This document shows, piece by piece, positions 7,748-15,997 of a stretch of DNA of 64,000 nt. The position numbers and the translations under genes are program-made. Under the pieces are notes generated by a model. The model ran no database searches. It was given only the letters and a program-made list of their open reading frames with translations, and had not been told where the DNA came from. Where the stretch lies: positions 2,666,001 through 2,730,000 of the forward strand of contig CBDBPL010000007.1 of the NCBI GenBank assembly GCA_965208685.1, given 5' to 3'. This stretch comes from JAJEFO01 sp965208685. GTDB lineage: Bacteria > Pseudomonadota > Alphaproteobacteria > Rhodobacterales > Rhodobacteraceae. Each line of letters begins with the position of its first letter. The first letter of the stretch is position 1.

Positions 7748-10048
7748 GTGGAGGCCACCCTGAAACTGCATTTTTGGAAGGCGATTTGTGTTGGGTTTGC
7801 GTATGTCCTGAACTCGCAAGGGATTGCCAACGCTGCCTGTGACGCAAACCGCAGCCTGACCATCGTTGCCGCGACAGATGACGGCCTCTACGAAGAGACG
7901 CATGGTCCTGAAAACACCATCGACGGCGATCTTGACCCGGAATCTCGCTGGTCCAACCAGTCACAGGGCGCTCCCAAGAGCCTGCTCCTGGATCTTGGTG
8001 CGCGGCAAACACTGAACTCCTTGAACATCGCCTGGCACAAGGGAGACAGCCGCAAGGCCGAGTTTTCCGTCGAGACATCAATCGACGGCGCAATCTATCA
8101 GATCGTCATCCCGGTCCGACAAACCAGTGGCACGACGCTGGATTTCGAACCTTTCTTTCTGGACGCGATCCAAGCGCAGTTTGTCCGCATCGTCAGCAAC
8201 GGGAACGAAAGCAACGACTGGAACAGCATCGTTGAAGTGGCGGCCATCGGGTGCGGCGTTGCCGTAGAAAAGCCAGTCCAGCCGGTGCTGACCGAGCGCA
8301 AGGGACGGGGACTTTTCGGCCTGCGCGTTGACGTGCCGCCCAGCGAAAACTTCGATCTGACCGGCTGGTATGTCACCACTCCGGCCGATGACAACGGCGA
8401 TGGCAAGGCCGACAGCGTCTTCGAAAACGAACTGGCTGCCGGATGGACCGACCCGCGCTACTTCTACACCGACCCTGTGACCGGAGGCATGGTGTTCCGG
8501 TCCACCCCGGCAGGTGCAAAGACGTCCAAAAACACGAATTACACGCGCAGTGAATTGCGCGGCATGCTGCGCCGGGGCGACGAAAGCATCGCCACCAGGA
8601 TCGAGGGTGGCATTCCGAACAAGAACAACTGGGTCTTTTCGTCTGCCCCGTTGGCTGCGCAGGCACAGGCCGCCGGCGTGGATGGCGTGCTCAAGGCGAC
8701 ATTGGCCGTCAACCAGGTTACCCGTCAGGGCAAGGCCTATCAGATCGGGCGCGTGATTGTCGGGCAAATACACGCCAAGGACGACGAGCCGATCCGGCTC
8801 TACTATCGCAAGTTGCCCAAGAACAAGTACGGTTCGATCTATTTCGCCCATGAGCCGGCCATCGGCAAGGAACAGTGGGTCGAAGTAATCGGCAGTCGCG
8901 CCGACCAAGCGCAGAACCCGGACGACGGCATCGCGCTGGACGAGGTGTTCGGCTACGAAATCGAGGTCAGGGGCATACCGGAAGGCGAAAAGGTCATTCC
9001 AATGCTGCACTTGAAAATCATTCGGGATGACGGCCGCGAGGTCATTGCCGAACCCTTTGACATGCGTGACAGCGGTTTCAGCGTCGCAGACGAGTTCATG
9101 TTCTTCAAGGCAGGCGCCTATTCGCAGAACAATTCCAGCCCCATTCCCGAACGGGACTTCGACATGGTGACCTTCTACAAGCTGGACCATTCGCACAACC
9201 CGGCACCTGAGGGCGTTGACGTCGGTGCCCTGATGGCGACTGTCGAAGCGCAGGAGACCACGGAACGAACGCCGCCGTCTCCTGCCGTGCCTGGCGTAAT
9301 CTTCGACGACCGATTTGCCGATGGTGGCCGGGACGACGGTGCGGACCCAAGTGATGCGAACTGGTGGACAACCAGCGCGAGCAAGGCCATCGAAGTTGCC
9401 GTCGGCAAGCTTGGCCTTGTTTCTGGAAACTCGGGACGCGGGATACGGGCAACTTTCCAGCCGCAAACTTTGGCGGACGGGCAAACCTTGCTGGCGACCT
9501 TCACGTTTGCCACCCCGGCAACGATCGGCGCGGACCGCAAGTCGGCATTCCGTGTCGGGTTCCATGACAAGCTGGAGCGTGCTGAACTGGAAGGCGACCT
9601 GTCGGCATCTTCGAAGAAACACAACGAGACCTATGACGGCTTGCCTGGATACATGATTGATTTCGATATCAATCTCGAAGACGCTGCAGCGGCGAACATC
9701 GACGTCCGCAAGCACAAGAACGACAAGCAGGGGCGCCTGATGGGCACGACGAAGGGCTACCAGCGCCTGGGCGGCGGAGGGGACCCGTACCAGTTTGCCG
9801 CCGAGCAGACTTACACCGGCACCATGGCCGTGAAAAAGGTGGGCAATGGCATGGAGATTTCAGGCTCGCTCAGTCAGCATGGAGAGGTGTTGAGCGCGTT
9901 CAGCCTGGTTGATGAAGGCAGCGAAGTGAACAATTTCGGCATGCTGGCCTTCCACGTGAACAGCAAGACCTTTGGATTTGGCAACAAAGTCGACGCGCCA
10001 GACAATGGTCTGGACTTCAGTCACGTCAAACTTGAAGTGCTCCCCTGA
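7748..10048 (+). CDS. Secreted alginate lyase, PL7, with N-terminal F5/8C (CBM32-like) and C-terminal lectin-like domain
   Basis: PL7 enzymes cleave alginate by beta-elimination into unsaturated oligouronates. The 766-residue product has a signal peptide (about 1-29), a discoidin/F5/8 type C domain (about 33-172; GPENTIDGDLDPESRWSNQ, then FVRIVSNGNESNDWNSIVEV), a PL7 domain (about 200-485) and a C-terminal domain (about 517-764) that looks like a concanavalin/laminin-G-type fold. The PL7 catalytic motifs are intact: YTRSELRGM near residue 264, VIVGQIHAKDD near 337, and FFKAGAYSQNN near 452. GTG start at 7748 with AAGG six bases before. It stands alone, not in an operon, but a sugar-acid locus with KDG kinase lies about 12 kb downstream. 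Confidence 0.92.
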   Translation: MEATLKLHFWKAICVGFAYVLNSQGIANAACDANRSLTIVAATDDGLYEETHGPENTIDGDLDPESRWSNQSQGAPKSLLLDLGARQTLNSLNIAWHKGDSRKAEFSVETSIDGAIYQIVIPVRQTSGTTLDFEPFFLDAIQAQFVRIVSNGNESNDWNSIVEVAAIGCGVAVEKPVQPVLTERKGRGLFGLRVDVPPSENFDLTGWYVTTPADDNGDGKADSVFENELAAGWTDPRYFYTDPVTGGMVFRSTPAGAKTSKNTNYTRSELRGMLRRGDESIATRIEGGIPNKNNWVFSSAPLAAQAQAAGVDGVLKATLAVNQVTRQGKAYQIGRVIVGQIHAKDDEPIRLYYRKLPKNKYGSIYFAHEPAIGKEQWVEVIGSRADQAQNPDDGIALDEVFGYEIEVRGIPEGEKVIPMLHLKIIRDDGREVIAEPFDMRDSGFSVADEFMFFKAGAYSQNNSSPIPERDFDMVTFYKLDHSHNPAPEGVDVGALMATVEAQETTERTPPSPAVPGVIFDDRFADGGRDDGADPSDANWWTTSASKAIEVAVGKLGLVSGNSGRGIRATFQPQTLADGQTLLATFTFATPATIGADRKSAFRVGFHDKLERAELEGDLSASSKKHNETYDGLPGYMIDFDINLEDAAAANIDVRKHKNDKQGRLMGTTKGYQRLGGGGDPYQFAAEQTYTGTMAVKKVGNGMEISGSLSQHGEVLSAFSLVDEGSEVNNFGMLAFHVNSKTFGFGNKVDAPDNGLDFSHVKLEVLP

Positions 10049-10131
10049 CGGTCGGGCCAGGCAAAGCCTCGCAGCGCGCCACGACGGGCAATCGGGCGTT
10101 GCGCAACGCCGCATCTAACACGAGCATTCAG

Positions 10132-10432
10132 TCAGTCACTTTCTTCTTTCTCTCCCCGCAAGCCAAGAGCGAGCTTCAGGCCTTCGTCCACTTGCCGGAC
10201 GACAGCATCAGGGACATGGCCTGACCATTTGCTGAGGAACTGCGCGTCCAACGTGAGAATCGGCAACTTCATGGACGGCGTTGAGCCCTCCGGTCACGTG
10301 CTCGCGGGAATGTCGCGAGACAAATTCCTCGACAGCCTTGGAGTAGGGTTGACTTCTGGAATTGCCCATGACCGAAGCGACGTGTTCAGCCACGTTGAAG
10401 ACTTCGTCGCGAATGGAAACAGCTGTTTTCAT
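10132..10432 (-). pseudogene. Remnant of a MazEF-like toxin-antitoxin pair joined by deletion
   Basis: Reading the minus strand from ATG 10432, the first ~52 codons match ribbon-helix-helix antitoxins of MazF-type toxins: MKTAVSIRDEVFNVAEHVAS, then a Gly-Asn-Ser-Arg-Ser turn, AVEEFVSRHSREHVT and LNAV. In the +1 frame the sequence then turns into what resembles a MazF C-terminus: ILTLDAQFLSKW, then PDAVVRQVDEGLKLALGLR, stopping at 10132-10134. The antitoxin C-terminus and roughly the first two thirds of a toxin are missing, and the two pieces are in different frames, so neither product can be functional. There is no ribosome site before 10432. Family assignment is by memory of conserved patterns; the toxin part is the less certain half. 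Confidence 0.55.
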
Positions 10433-10718
10433 GCGAATGGCGCGCCAGTCATGCTCAAGCGCTACGTGTCTCATGCTGCACATGTACCCATGCAGGCAAA
10501 TTTCGAACGCGCCAGCATGCCACCATGTCGAGACATGGGTCTGCAGCCCGCGGCCTGAATGACCGCAATGCCTGTACTCAGACCACTTGCAGGTCGCGCC
10601 CGACATTCCGTGCCATTCTTGCTATGCGGCAATGACCGAAGCCGGGTGATCAAGGGTCGTTCTTTCGATTCACAAACCCGCAAATGTCAAAGAAAATGGG
10701 AAACGCGGCCCCGGGACG
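10433..10718. other. Interval without a supported gene
   Basis: Nothing recognisable between the toxin-antitoxin remnant and the EamA gene (10049-10131 on the other side of the remnant is also empty). The open frames here are short and have no known similarity; the stretch is probably decayed sequence around the deletion. Confidence 0.45.
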
Positions 10719-11624
10719 TCACCGTGCGAGGTGACCAGTATCGTCTGTGCGCATGAGCACCACTTCGCGACGCCAAATCACGAGACCGGACATGGCGATC
10801 ATCAGTGCACCCAGTATCGTCCACGTGTCCGGCAGGTCGCCAAAGACGACGAAGCCGCCGGCCGTCATGTAGATCAGGTAACTGTACGAGTACGGCATCA
10901 GGAAATTTGCCTCGGCAACCCGATGCGCACGGATCAGGAATTCATGCCCGATCCAGGCAAACAGGCCAAGCGAGACCATCAGGGCGAGGTCGAAAGCACC
11001 GGCAGGCGCGATCCAGTAAGTCCAGCAAAACGGCGCGAGCGCGACCGTGCCGGTCAGGCCGAGAAGAAACTGCATGATGAGCGGCTTCACGTCACGCGAC
11101 AGTTTCCTCGTCATGATGGAATAGAGCGCAACACCGGTGGCAGCAAAGAGCATCAGGAACGCAGCTGGATCAATGTCTTCACCGAAGGGTCGAATGACGA
11201 CCAGCACGCCCGCGAAGCCAAGGGCCACGGCCGCCCAGCGCACTCGCCCCACCCTTTCGCCCAGAAGCGGCCACGAGAGCCCGCAGACGATGATCGGAGC
11301 CGAGAACATGATTGCCGATGCAACCGCCAGCGAAAGGGATTGCAGCGCCGCGAAGACGAAGAGCGTGGACGCGACCAGAAGCGATGCCCTCAAGCAAAGC
11401 GCCGGCAGCAACGGTCGTGCGGCGGCAAGCCCCCGACCGCGCAGGCCGGCCAGCACGCCGGACGTGATCGCGAGCTGTGTCGCGTAGCGACAGAACGCGA
11501 GCTGGACCGCCACGTAACCCGCGCCGAGAAGCCACTTCGAGGATGTATCCACAACGGCAAACGTGAAGTTCGCGAACAGCATCATCAGGACGGCCACGGT
11601 GGAGATTGCCGCGAATCGTGACAT
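10719..11624 (-). CDS. EamA/DMT-family transporter
   Basis: A 301-residue inner-membrane protein with about ten hydrophobic segments arranged as two EamA repeats. The first repeat ends with ASAIMFSAPIIVCGLSWPLL followed by GER, the second with PDTWTILGALMIAMSGLVIW. Drug/metabolite transporters of this group usually export small metabolites; the substrate is unknown. It starts at ATG 11624 and ends with a short hydrophilic tail. It shares strand with the dioxygenase genes upstream (27-bp gap), so it may be the last gene of that long minus-strand operon. Confidence 0.85.
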   Translation of the reverse strand: MSRFAAISTVAVLMMLFANFTFAVVDTSSKWLLGAGYVAVQLAFCRYATQLAITSGVLAGLRGRGLAAARPLLPALCLRASLLVASTLFVFAALQSLSLAVASAIMFSAPIIVCGLSWPLLGERVGRVRWAAVALGFAGVLVVIRPFGEDIDPAAFLMLFAATGVALYSIMTRKLSRDVKPLIMQFLLGLTGTVALAPFCWTYWIAPAGAFDLALMVSLGLFAWIGHEFLIRAHRVAEANFLMPYSYSYLIYMTAGGFVVFGDLPDTWTILGALMIAMSGLVIWRREVVLMRTDDTGHLAR

Positions 11625-11651
11625 TGTCAGACTGCAACCCGAACCGTGCGA

Positions 11652-12551
11652 TCAGCTCTCGTCCGCACCGATGGCCTCGAATGCGCGGGCCTGCATACCC
11701 TTCTGGATTTCGTAGATCGAAATCGCCACGTTCGGCTGCGGCTGCGGAATTCGGACGGGAATGTCCTCAAGGCGCGGTTCGATCGTCGACTCGCCGCACA
11801 GCATTCGGCTGTCGTAGTCCTCGATGCCGTCCCATTTGGTCATTGATCCCATGATCGGGAACGCGTCCGCCGCCATCATCTCGTAGAACAGGAGCCGCCG
11901 GGGCCGGTCCGAGCGATTCAGCGCCGAGCCATGAAGGATGCGCCCGTGGTGAATCGAGATGGATCCGGCAGGGCCAGTCAGTTGCACGGCATCCTTCAAG
12001 TCCATGCCCACAGCCTCGGGCAGCACCGCGCCGGCAAAGACACCGTCCACATGATGATCATGGACAGGCCCCGCGTGGCTGCCAGGGAAAACCATCAAGG
12101 GGCCGTTCTCTTCCCCCATGTCGTCGATCAGGACTCCGACCGCGAGGAGGTCGTCGTTGGTGTGAGGATAGAACGCGTAGTCCTGGTGCCACTCGACAGC
12201 GGCGCCATAGCCCGCCTTCTTCATGTTCAGCTTGGTCGTGTGCAGCCTAATGTTCGGGCCGATCAGGTCGCGCGCCGGAGCCAGGACATGGTCCGAGAAC
12301 ATGAGATCCCGCATGACCTCGGACTGCGTGTGCGGAAGCTTGATCCGTCTCAGGCGCGGTTCGTCCGGCGTGTGGCTGTCCTCAAGGTCAAGCTTCTCGT
12401 CGGACTCGGTCATCGTGCGTGCAACTTCCTCGAAACGCCGGATCTCGTCTCGAATGGCCATGATGATGTCGGACGGCACCCTGTCCTCAAGCACGAGATA
12501 GCCGTTCTCGGCGTAGAACGCCTCCTGGTCCCCTGTCAGAACCTCGGCCAT
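11652..12551 (-). CDS. Phytanoyl-CoA dioxygenase (PhyH) family Fe(II)/2-oxoglutarate oxygenase
   Basis: A 299-residue non-heme iron oxygenase. EWHQDYAFYPH gives the H-x-D iron ligands and SIHHGRILHGSALNRSDRPR gives the distal His and the Arg that holds 2-oxoglutarate; GPLMVFPGSH is another family block. ATG 12551 lies one base after the upstream paralog's stop (TGAGATG), so the two are translationally coupled. Bacterial PhyH proteins hydroxylate diverse small molecules; the substrate here is probably linked to the sugar-acid or compatible-solute genes upstream, but this is inference. It is clearly diverged from its neighbour, so the pair is not a recent tandem copy. Confidence 0.86.
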   Translation of the reverse strand: MAEVLTGDQEAFYAENGYLVLEDRVPSDIIMAIRDEIRRFEEVARTMTESDEKLDLEDSHTPDEPRLRRIKLPHTQSEVMRDLMFSDHVLAPARDLIGPNIRLHTTKLNMKKAGYGAAVEWHQDYAFYPHTNDDLLAVGVLIDDMGEENGPLMVFPGSHAGPVHDHHVDGVFAGAVLPEAVGMDLKDAVQLTGPAGSISIHHGRILHGSALNRSDRPRRLLFYEMMAADAFPIMGSMTKWDGIEDYDSRMLCGESTIEPRLEDIPVRIPQPQPNVAISIYEIQKGMQARAFEAIGADES

Positions 12552-12552
12552 C

Positions 12553-13497
12553 TCAGGCACAATGGGGACTGGATTCGTCCCACCTGTGTTGCGCGATATG
12601 CGGCGCATTGGCCAGACGGCTGCGAGTCTCCACCCACATGTCCTTCCAGACCCGCCAGTCCTTCAGTTCGCTCGCGGGATTGCTCCGGGACCGCGCGACG
12701 AATTCCGGAAAGTGGCTGCGGCCCGTTGGCTGGCCCGTGACGCTGTAGCGAAGATCGAATGACCAGCGATAGCCGTCCGATTCGTTTGCCAGGGAAGCGT
12801 GAGGCGTCATCGGGTGGAATATCACCGCACCCCCTGCCTTGACCGGAACAGGCACGGAGTCTTCGGGAACGTACGGGTCCGCAAGCGCCGTCTGGACCTT
12901 GGGACAATGGGGCATCATCTCGTCGTACCGGTCCGCCGCCACCTTCAGGCAGCCGTTCTCGACGGTCGCGTCCGTAATGGCCAGCCAGACCGTGACGAAT
13001 GTTGTTTCGTCGGCCTCCGGCAACGTGACGCCCTGGTCTTGGTGCCAGTCGGTCGAAACGACATGAGCCCGGATTTCATCCTTCGCCACAGCCCGTTCCG
13101 GCGGCTTGATGCGCACGTGCTGGATCGGGTTCGAGGTGATCTCGGGCCCGATCAGCGTCTCGACGGCGTCAAGAATGTTGCTGTCCGTGACCATGTCGAA
13201 CACGGCAGGTCCGAAATGAAACGGCGTCTCTTCGGTGATGCCTCCAAATGGAAGGCTGATGTCGAACGGCTGGTACCAGTCGAATCCGCCTCGGTACGCC
13301 GCGTCGAGCTTGTCCCAGAAGCCCATGCCGGGGCGCGACGCATCCACGAGACCCTCTGCGTGCCACTGCTCGAAGAGACGGTCCATGAGCACGGCATATT
13401 CCTCGCGGACGTTTTCGAGAACCTGGTCGTCCAGGAGTCCCTCCACGACCAGATGCCCCTGCCGCGCGAAGGTCTCGACATCATTGCGGGAGAGCAT
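12553..13497 (-). CDS. Second PhyH-family Fe(II)/2-oxoglutarate dioxygenase
   Basis: A 314-residue member of the phytanoyl-CoA dioxygenase family. STDWHQDQGVT contains the H-x-D iron motif. FHPMTPHASLANESDGYRWS contains the distal His and is followed by FDLRY with the 2-oxoglutarate-binding Arg. It lies 13 bp downstream of the TRAP large permease and is coupled to the next PhyH gene, so it is part of the transporter operon. Two oxygenases directly behind a TRAP permease suggest that the imported substrate, or a derivative, is hydroxylated or demethylated oxidatively. The substrate cannot be read from sequence. Confidence 0.86.
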   Translation of the reverse strand: MLSRNDVETFARQGHLVVEGLLDDQVLENVREEYAVLMDRLFEQWHAEGLVDASRPGMGFWDKLDAAYRGGFDWYQPFDISLPFGGITEETPFHFGPAVFDMVTDSNILDAVETLIGPEITSNPIQHVRIKPPERAVAKDEIRAHVVSTDWHQDQGVTLPEADETTFVTVWLAITDATVENGCLKVAADRYDEMMPHCPKVQTALADPYVPEDSVPVPVKAGGAVIFHPMTPHASLANESDGYRWSFDLRYSVTGQPTGRSHFPEFVARSRSNPASELKDWRVWKDMWVETRSRLANAPHIAQHRWDESSPHCA

Positions 13498-13510
13498 GCG
13501 GTCCCCCGGC

Positions 13511-15136
13511 CTACAGGAGAACCGTGACGATGCTCGGCCAAACGAGCAACACCGACAGGGCCAGAAGCTGCACGCAAATGAACGGCAGGAAGCCCCGGAA
13601 GATGTCTGTCAGCGAAATGTGCGGCGGCGCCACGGACTTCAGGTAGAAGGCTGCCGGACCGAACGGCGGTGACAGGAAGCTCACCTGCATGTTCATGCAG
13701 AACAGCACGCCGAACCAGATCGAGACATAGTGCGGTTCAAGCTGGCCTATGAAACCGATCTCCTCGATCGGCAGCTTCTTCACGATCGGCAGGAAGACCG
13801 GAATGATCAGCAGCACGATGCCGACCCAGTCCATGAAGGCCCCCATGAAGAGCAGGATCACCATCATGCTGAGCAGCACGAGCATCGTCGGCATCTCGCT
13901 CCCTACGATGATGTTCGCGATGTAGCTCGGACCACCCGCCAATGTGTATGAGCCGGCCAACGCCGCTGCCCCGATGGTGACCCAGATGATCGTGCCGGTC
14001 GACCGCAATGTCCGCATCAGGCTGTCCCAGACCAGACCTACCGAGGCCTCGCCCCGAAACGCTGCAATGATGAATACCGCGAGCGCACCCATTCCCGCAG
14101 CCTCGGTGATGCCGGTCACCCCGCCATAGATCGAGCCCAAAACGACCCCGATGACCGTGAAGGGGGGCACAAGGCCCTTGCCATGCTCCCATGCCTTGGC
14201 GCTTCGTTCCCGCCCGAACACGAACAGGGCGAGGACGATGCCGATCGCGACCGCTGCCGCAACATAAGGGATGTGGTGCGGCATGCCCCAGGCGATCGGG
14301 TCTTCGCCCGTTTCCAGGACGTTTTGGCCCGTTACCGTGAAGTAGAGAGCCCGCATGAGCAGGAGAGTCGCGAATCCGGCCAGCAGGATCGACAGGAAAG
14401 CGCCGAACATGGCAAGCTTCTGGTGGCCCGGAAGGTCGTCCTCGCGCGGCTCCGGCAATGGTGCCAACGTCGGATTCAGGTTCACCCGCACCAGGATGTA
14501 GATGATGATGAAGCTCGCCAGCATGAATCCGGGCACGAAGGCCCCGGTGAACAGTGACTTGATCGATGTCTCGGTGATCAGCCCGTAGATGATCAGCACG
14601 ATCGACGGTGGAATCATCGTGCCAAGGCTGCCGCTCGCGCAAATCGTCCCGATCGCCAGGTTCTGGTTGTATCCAAGCCGCAGCATTTGCGGGAGGGCAA
14701 TGAGGCCTAGTAGAACGACTTCTCCGCCGATGATTCCCGACATGGCGGCCATGATGACCGCCATGAGCGAGGTCACGACCGCGATGCCACCGCGGACCTG
14801 CGAGAGCCAGTAGTCGAGAGAGTCATACATCGCCTTGGCGATGCCGGAACGCTCCAGAAGAGCCGCCATGAAGATGAACAGCGGCACCGACAAGAGGACG
14901 TATTCCGTCATCAGGTCGAAGATCTTCTGGGTCAGGATGTACAGCGGCCCGGTGCCAGGGTTTTTCGTCAGAAGCCCCTCGCCGAAACTCAAAGGGTTCG
15001 TCAGCAAGGCCGGCTCGAACTTCATGATCAGCACAAGCGCCGCCAGGCAGCCCGACGCCAGACCGAGCGGCATGCCTATGGCAAGCAGGACGATGAGGCC
15101 CAGGACCAGAACCAGGGAAATCGTTCCGACATCCAT
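13511..15136 (-). CDS. dctM: TRAP transporter large permease (DctM)
   Basis: A 541-residue polytopic inner-membrane protein that forms the sodium-driven channel of a TRAP importer. Family blocks include GLASGCLAALVLIMKFEP near the N-terminus, GIIGGEVVLLGLIALPQMLR, and ICASGSLGTMIPPSIVLIIY with the typical IPPS motif. The C-terminal half repeats the architecture with GAFMDWVGIVLLIIPVFLP and SFLSPPFGPAAFYLKSV. The length exceeds the common ~430 residues because of an inserted segment (about residues 220-315) with extra hydrophobic helices between the two halves. The start overlaps the stop of dctQ in TGATG. Confidence 0.92.
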   Translation of the reverse strand: MDVGTISLVLVLGLIVLLAIGMPLGLASGCLAALVLIMKFEPALLTNPLSFGEGLLTKNPGTGPLYILTQKIFDLMTEYVLLSVPLFIFMAALLERSGIAKAMYDSLDYWLSQVRGGIAVVTSLMAVIMAAMSGIIGGEVVLLGLIALPQMLRLGYNQNLAIGTICASGSLGTMIPPSIVLIIYGLITETSIKSLFTGAFVPGFMLASFIIIYILVRVNLNPTLAPLPEPREDDLPGHQKLAMFGAFLSILLAGFATLLLMRALYFTVTGQNVLETGEDPIAWGMPHHIPYVAAAVAIGIVLALFVFGRERSAKAWEHGKGLVPPFTVIGVVLGSIYGGVTGITEAAGMGALAVFIIAAFRGEASVGLVWDSLMRTLRSTGTIIWVTIGAAALAGSYTLAGGPSYIANIIVGSEMPTMLVLLSMMVILLFMGAFMDWVGIVLLIIPVFLPIVKKLPIEEIGFIGQLEPHYVSIWFGVLFCMNMQVSFLSPPFGPAAFYLKSVAPPHISLTDIFRGFLPFICVQLLALSVLLVWPSIVTVLL

Positions 15137-15984
15137 CAGTCTTCTCCTACCGCGCGCTTGATCGCTTCCAGTTCGTCTTCGTCGATGTCATCGGCCGCCG
15201 TGTGCACCTCAGGTTCGAGGTTCCAGTCCGATATCACGTTCAGGACGGCCTGTACGGCCACCAGGACGATGATGACCAGGACCGCCGGCTGGATCGTCGC
15301 CGGAATCGGGGGATCGAATGCCGTGCCGAACATTTCCCACTTGTAGAACTTGACCAGGAACACCTGCTTGTAGCTGCCGAAGACCAGGAAGAACGCAAAC
15401 AGCACGAAGAGTGCCGTCCAGATCACGTCGAACGCACGCTGCATCGGTCGGGGCACGGCGTCATAGAGCAGGAAAATGCGGATATGGCTGCGCTGCTGCA
15501 TGCCGTAGAATCCCGAGCAGAGAAACACGAAACCGCCGATCCAGAGCGTCAGCTCGTTGGCCCACAGGGTCGGTGCCTCAAGTGCATAGCGAAGAAACAC
15601 CTCGTAGAGCATGACGCCTGTCATCGAGATGATCAGCATCATGGTCACGCGCCCGAAGAAAAGCGCCAAGCGATCAACGGGCTTCCAGTGCTGGAATTCC
15701 ATGTGAGCCACCCTCACGCCAAGCATGCCGATCACGAGGAACACGGGGATGAGCGCCAGCGCCACCCAGTCGACGATGTCGGCCAAGCCGCCAAACAGGC
15801 CGGGAAGCCCGGGCGTCACGTCCTTCGTTTCGTGAATCGCAGTGACCTGGGCCAGCGTCGAAGGGTTCTCGTGCGGCGCAAGCGTGATGATGTACGCAGG
15901 TATGTGCCATATGGCCCAGCTCGCGCAGACGACAAAGCAGAACGGTATCAGCCATTCCATCCAGCTTCCGGTCTGGTCTTTCAC
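15136..15984 (-). CDS. dctQ: TRAP transporter small permease (DctQ)
   Basis: A 282-residue membrane protein of the DctQ family that pairs with DctM. The core (about residues 110-245) has four helices, including the conserved region LEAPTLWANELTLWIGGFVF and GFYGMQQRSHIRIFLLYDAV. It carries an extra N-terminal membrane segment (WLIPFCFVVCASWAIWHIPA) and a ~40-residue loop before the DctQ core, making it longer than the usual ~170-220. GTG at 15984 is chosen because GGGGAGGA lies just upstream at good spacing; the frame is open further 5' without homology. The C-terminus is acidic (DDIDEDELEAIKRAVGED). Confidence 0.88.
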   Translation of the reverse strand: MKDQTGSWMEWLIPFCFVVCASWAIWHIPAYIITLAPHENPSTLAQVTAIHETKDVTPGLPGLFGGLADIVDWVALALIPVFLVIGMLGVRVAHMEFQHWKPVDRLALFFGRVTMMLIISMTGVMLYEVFLRYALEAPTLWANELTLWIGGFVFLCSGFYGMQQRSHIRIFLLYDAVPRPMQRAFDVIWTALFVLFAFFLVFGSYKQVFLVKFYKWEMFGTAFDPPIPATIQPAVLVIIVLVAVQAVLNVISDWNLEPEVHTAADDIDEDELEAIKRAVGED

Positions 15985-15997
15985 GACGTCCTCCCCT

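Noticed and set aside
8078..9715. 545-codon minus-strand frame
   Set aside because: Antisense to the alginate lyase, with no family similarity; a by-product of GC-rich codon usage.
12551..13497. PhyH pair as a recent tandem duplication
   Set aside because: The two proteins share only family motifs and differ in length and most residues, so they are anciently diverged or independently acquired.
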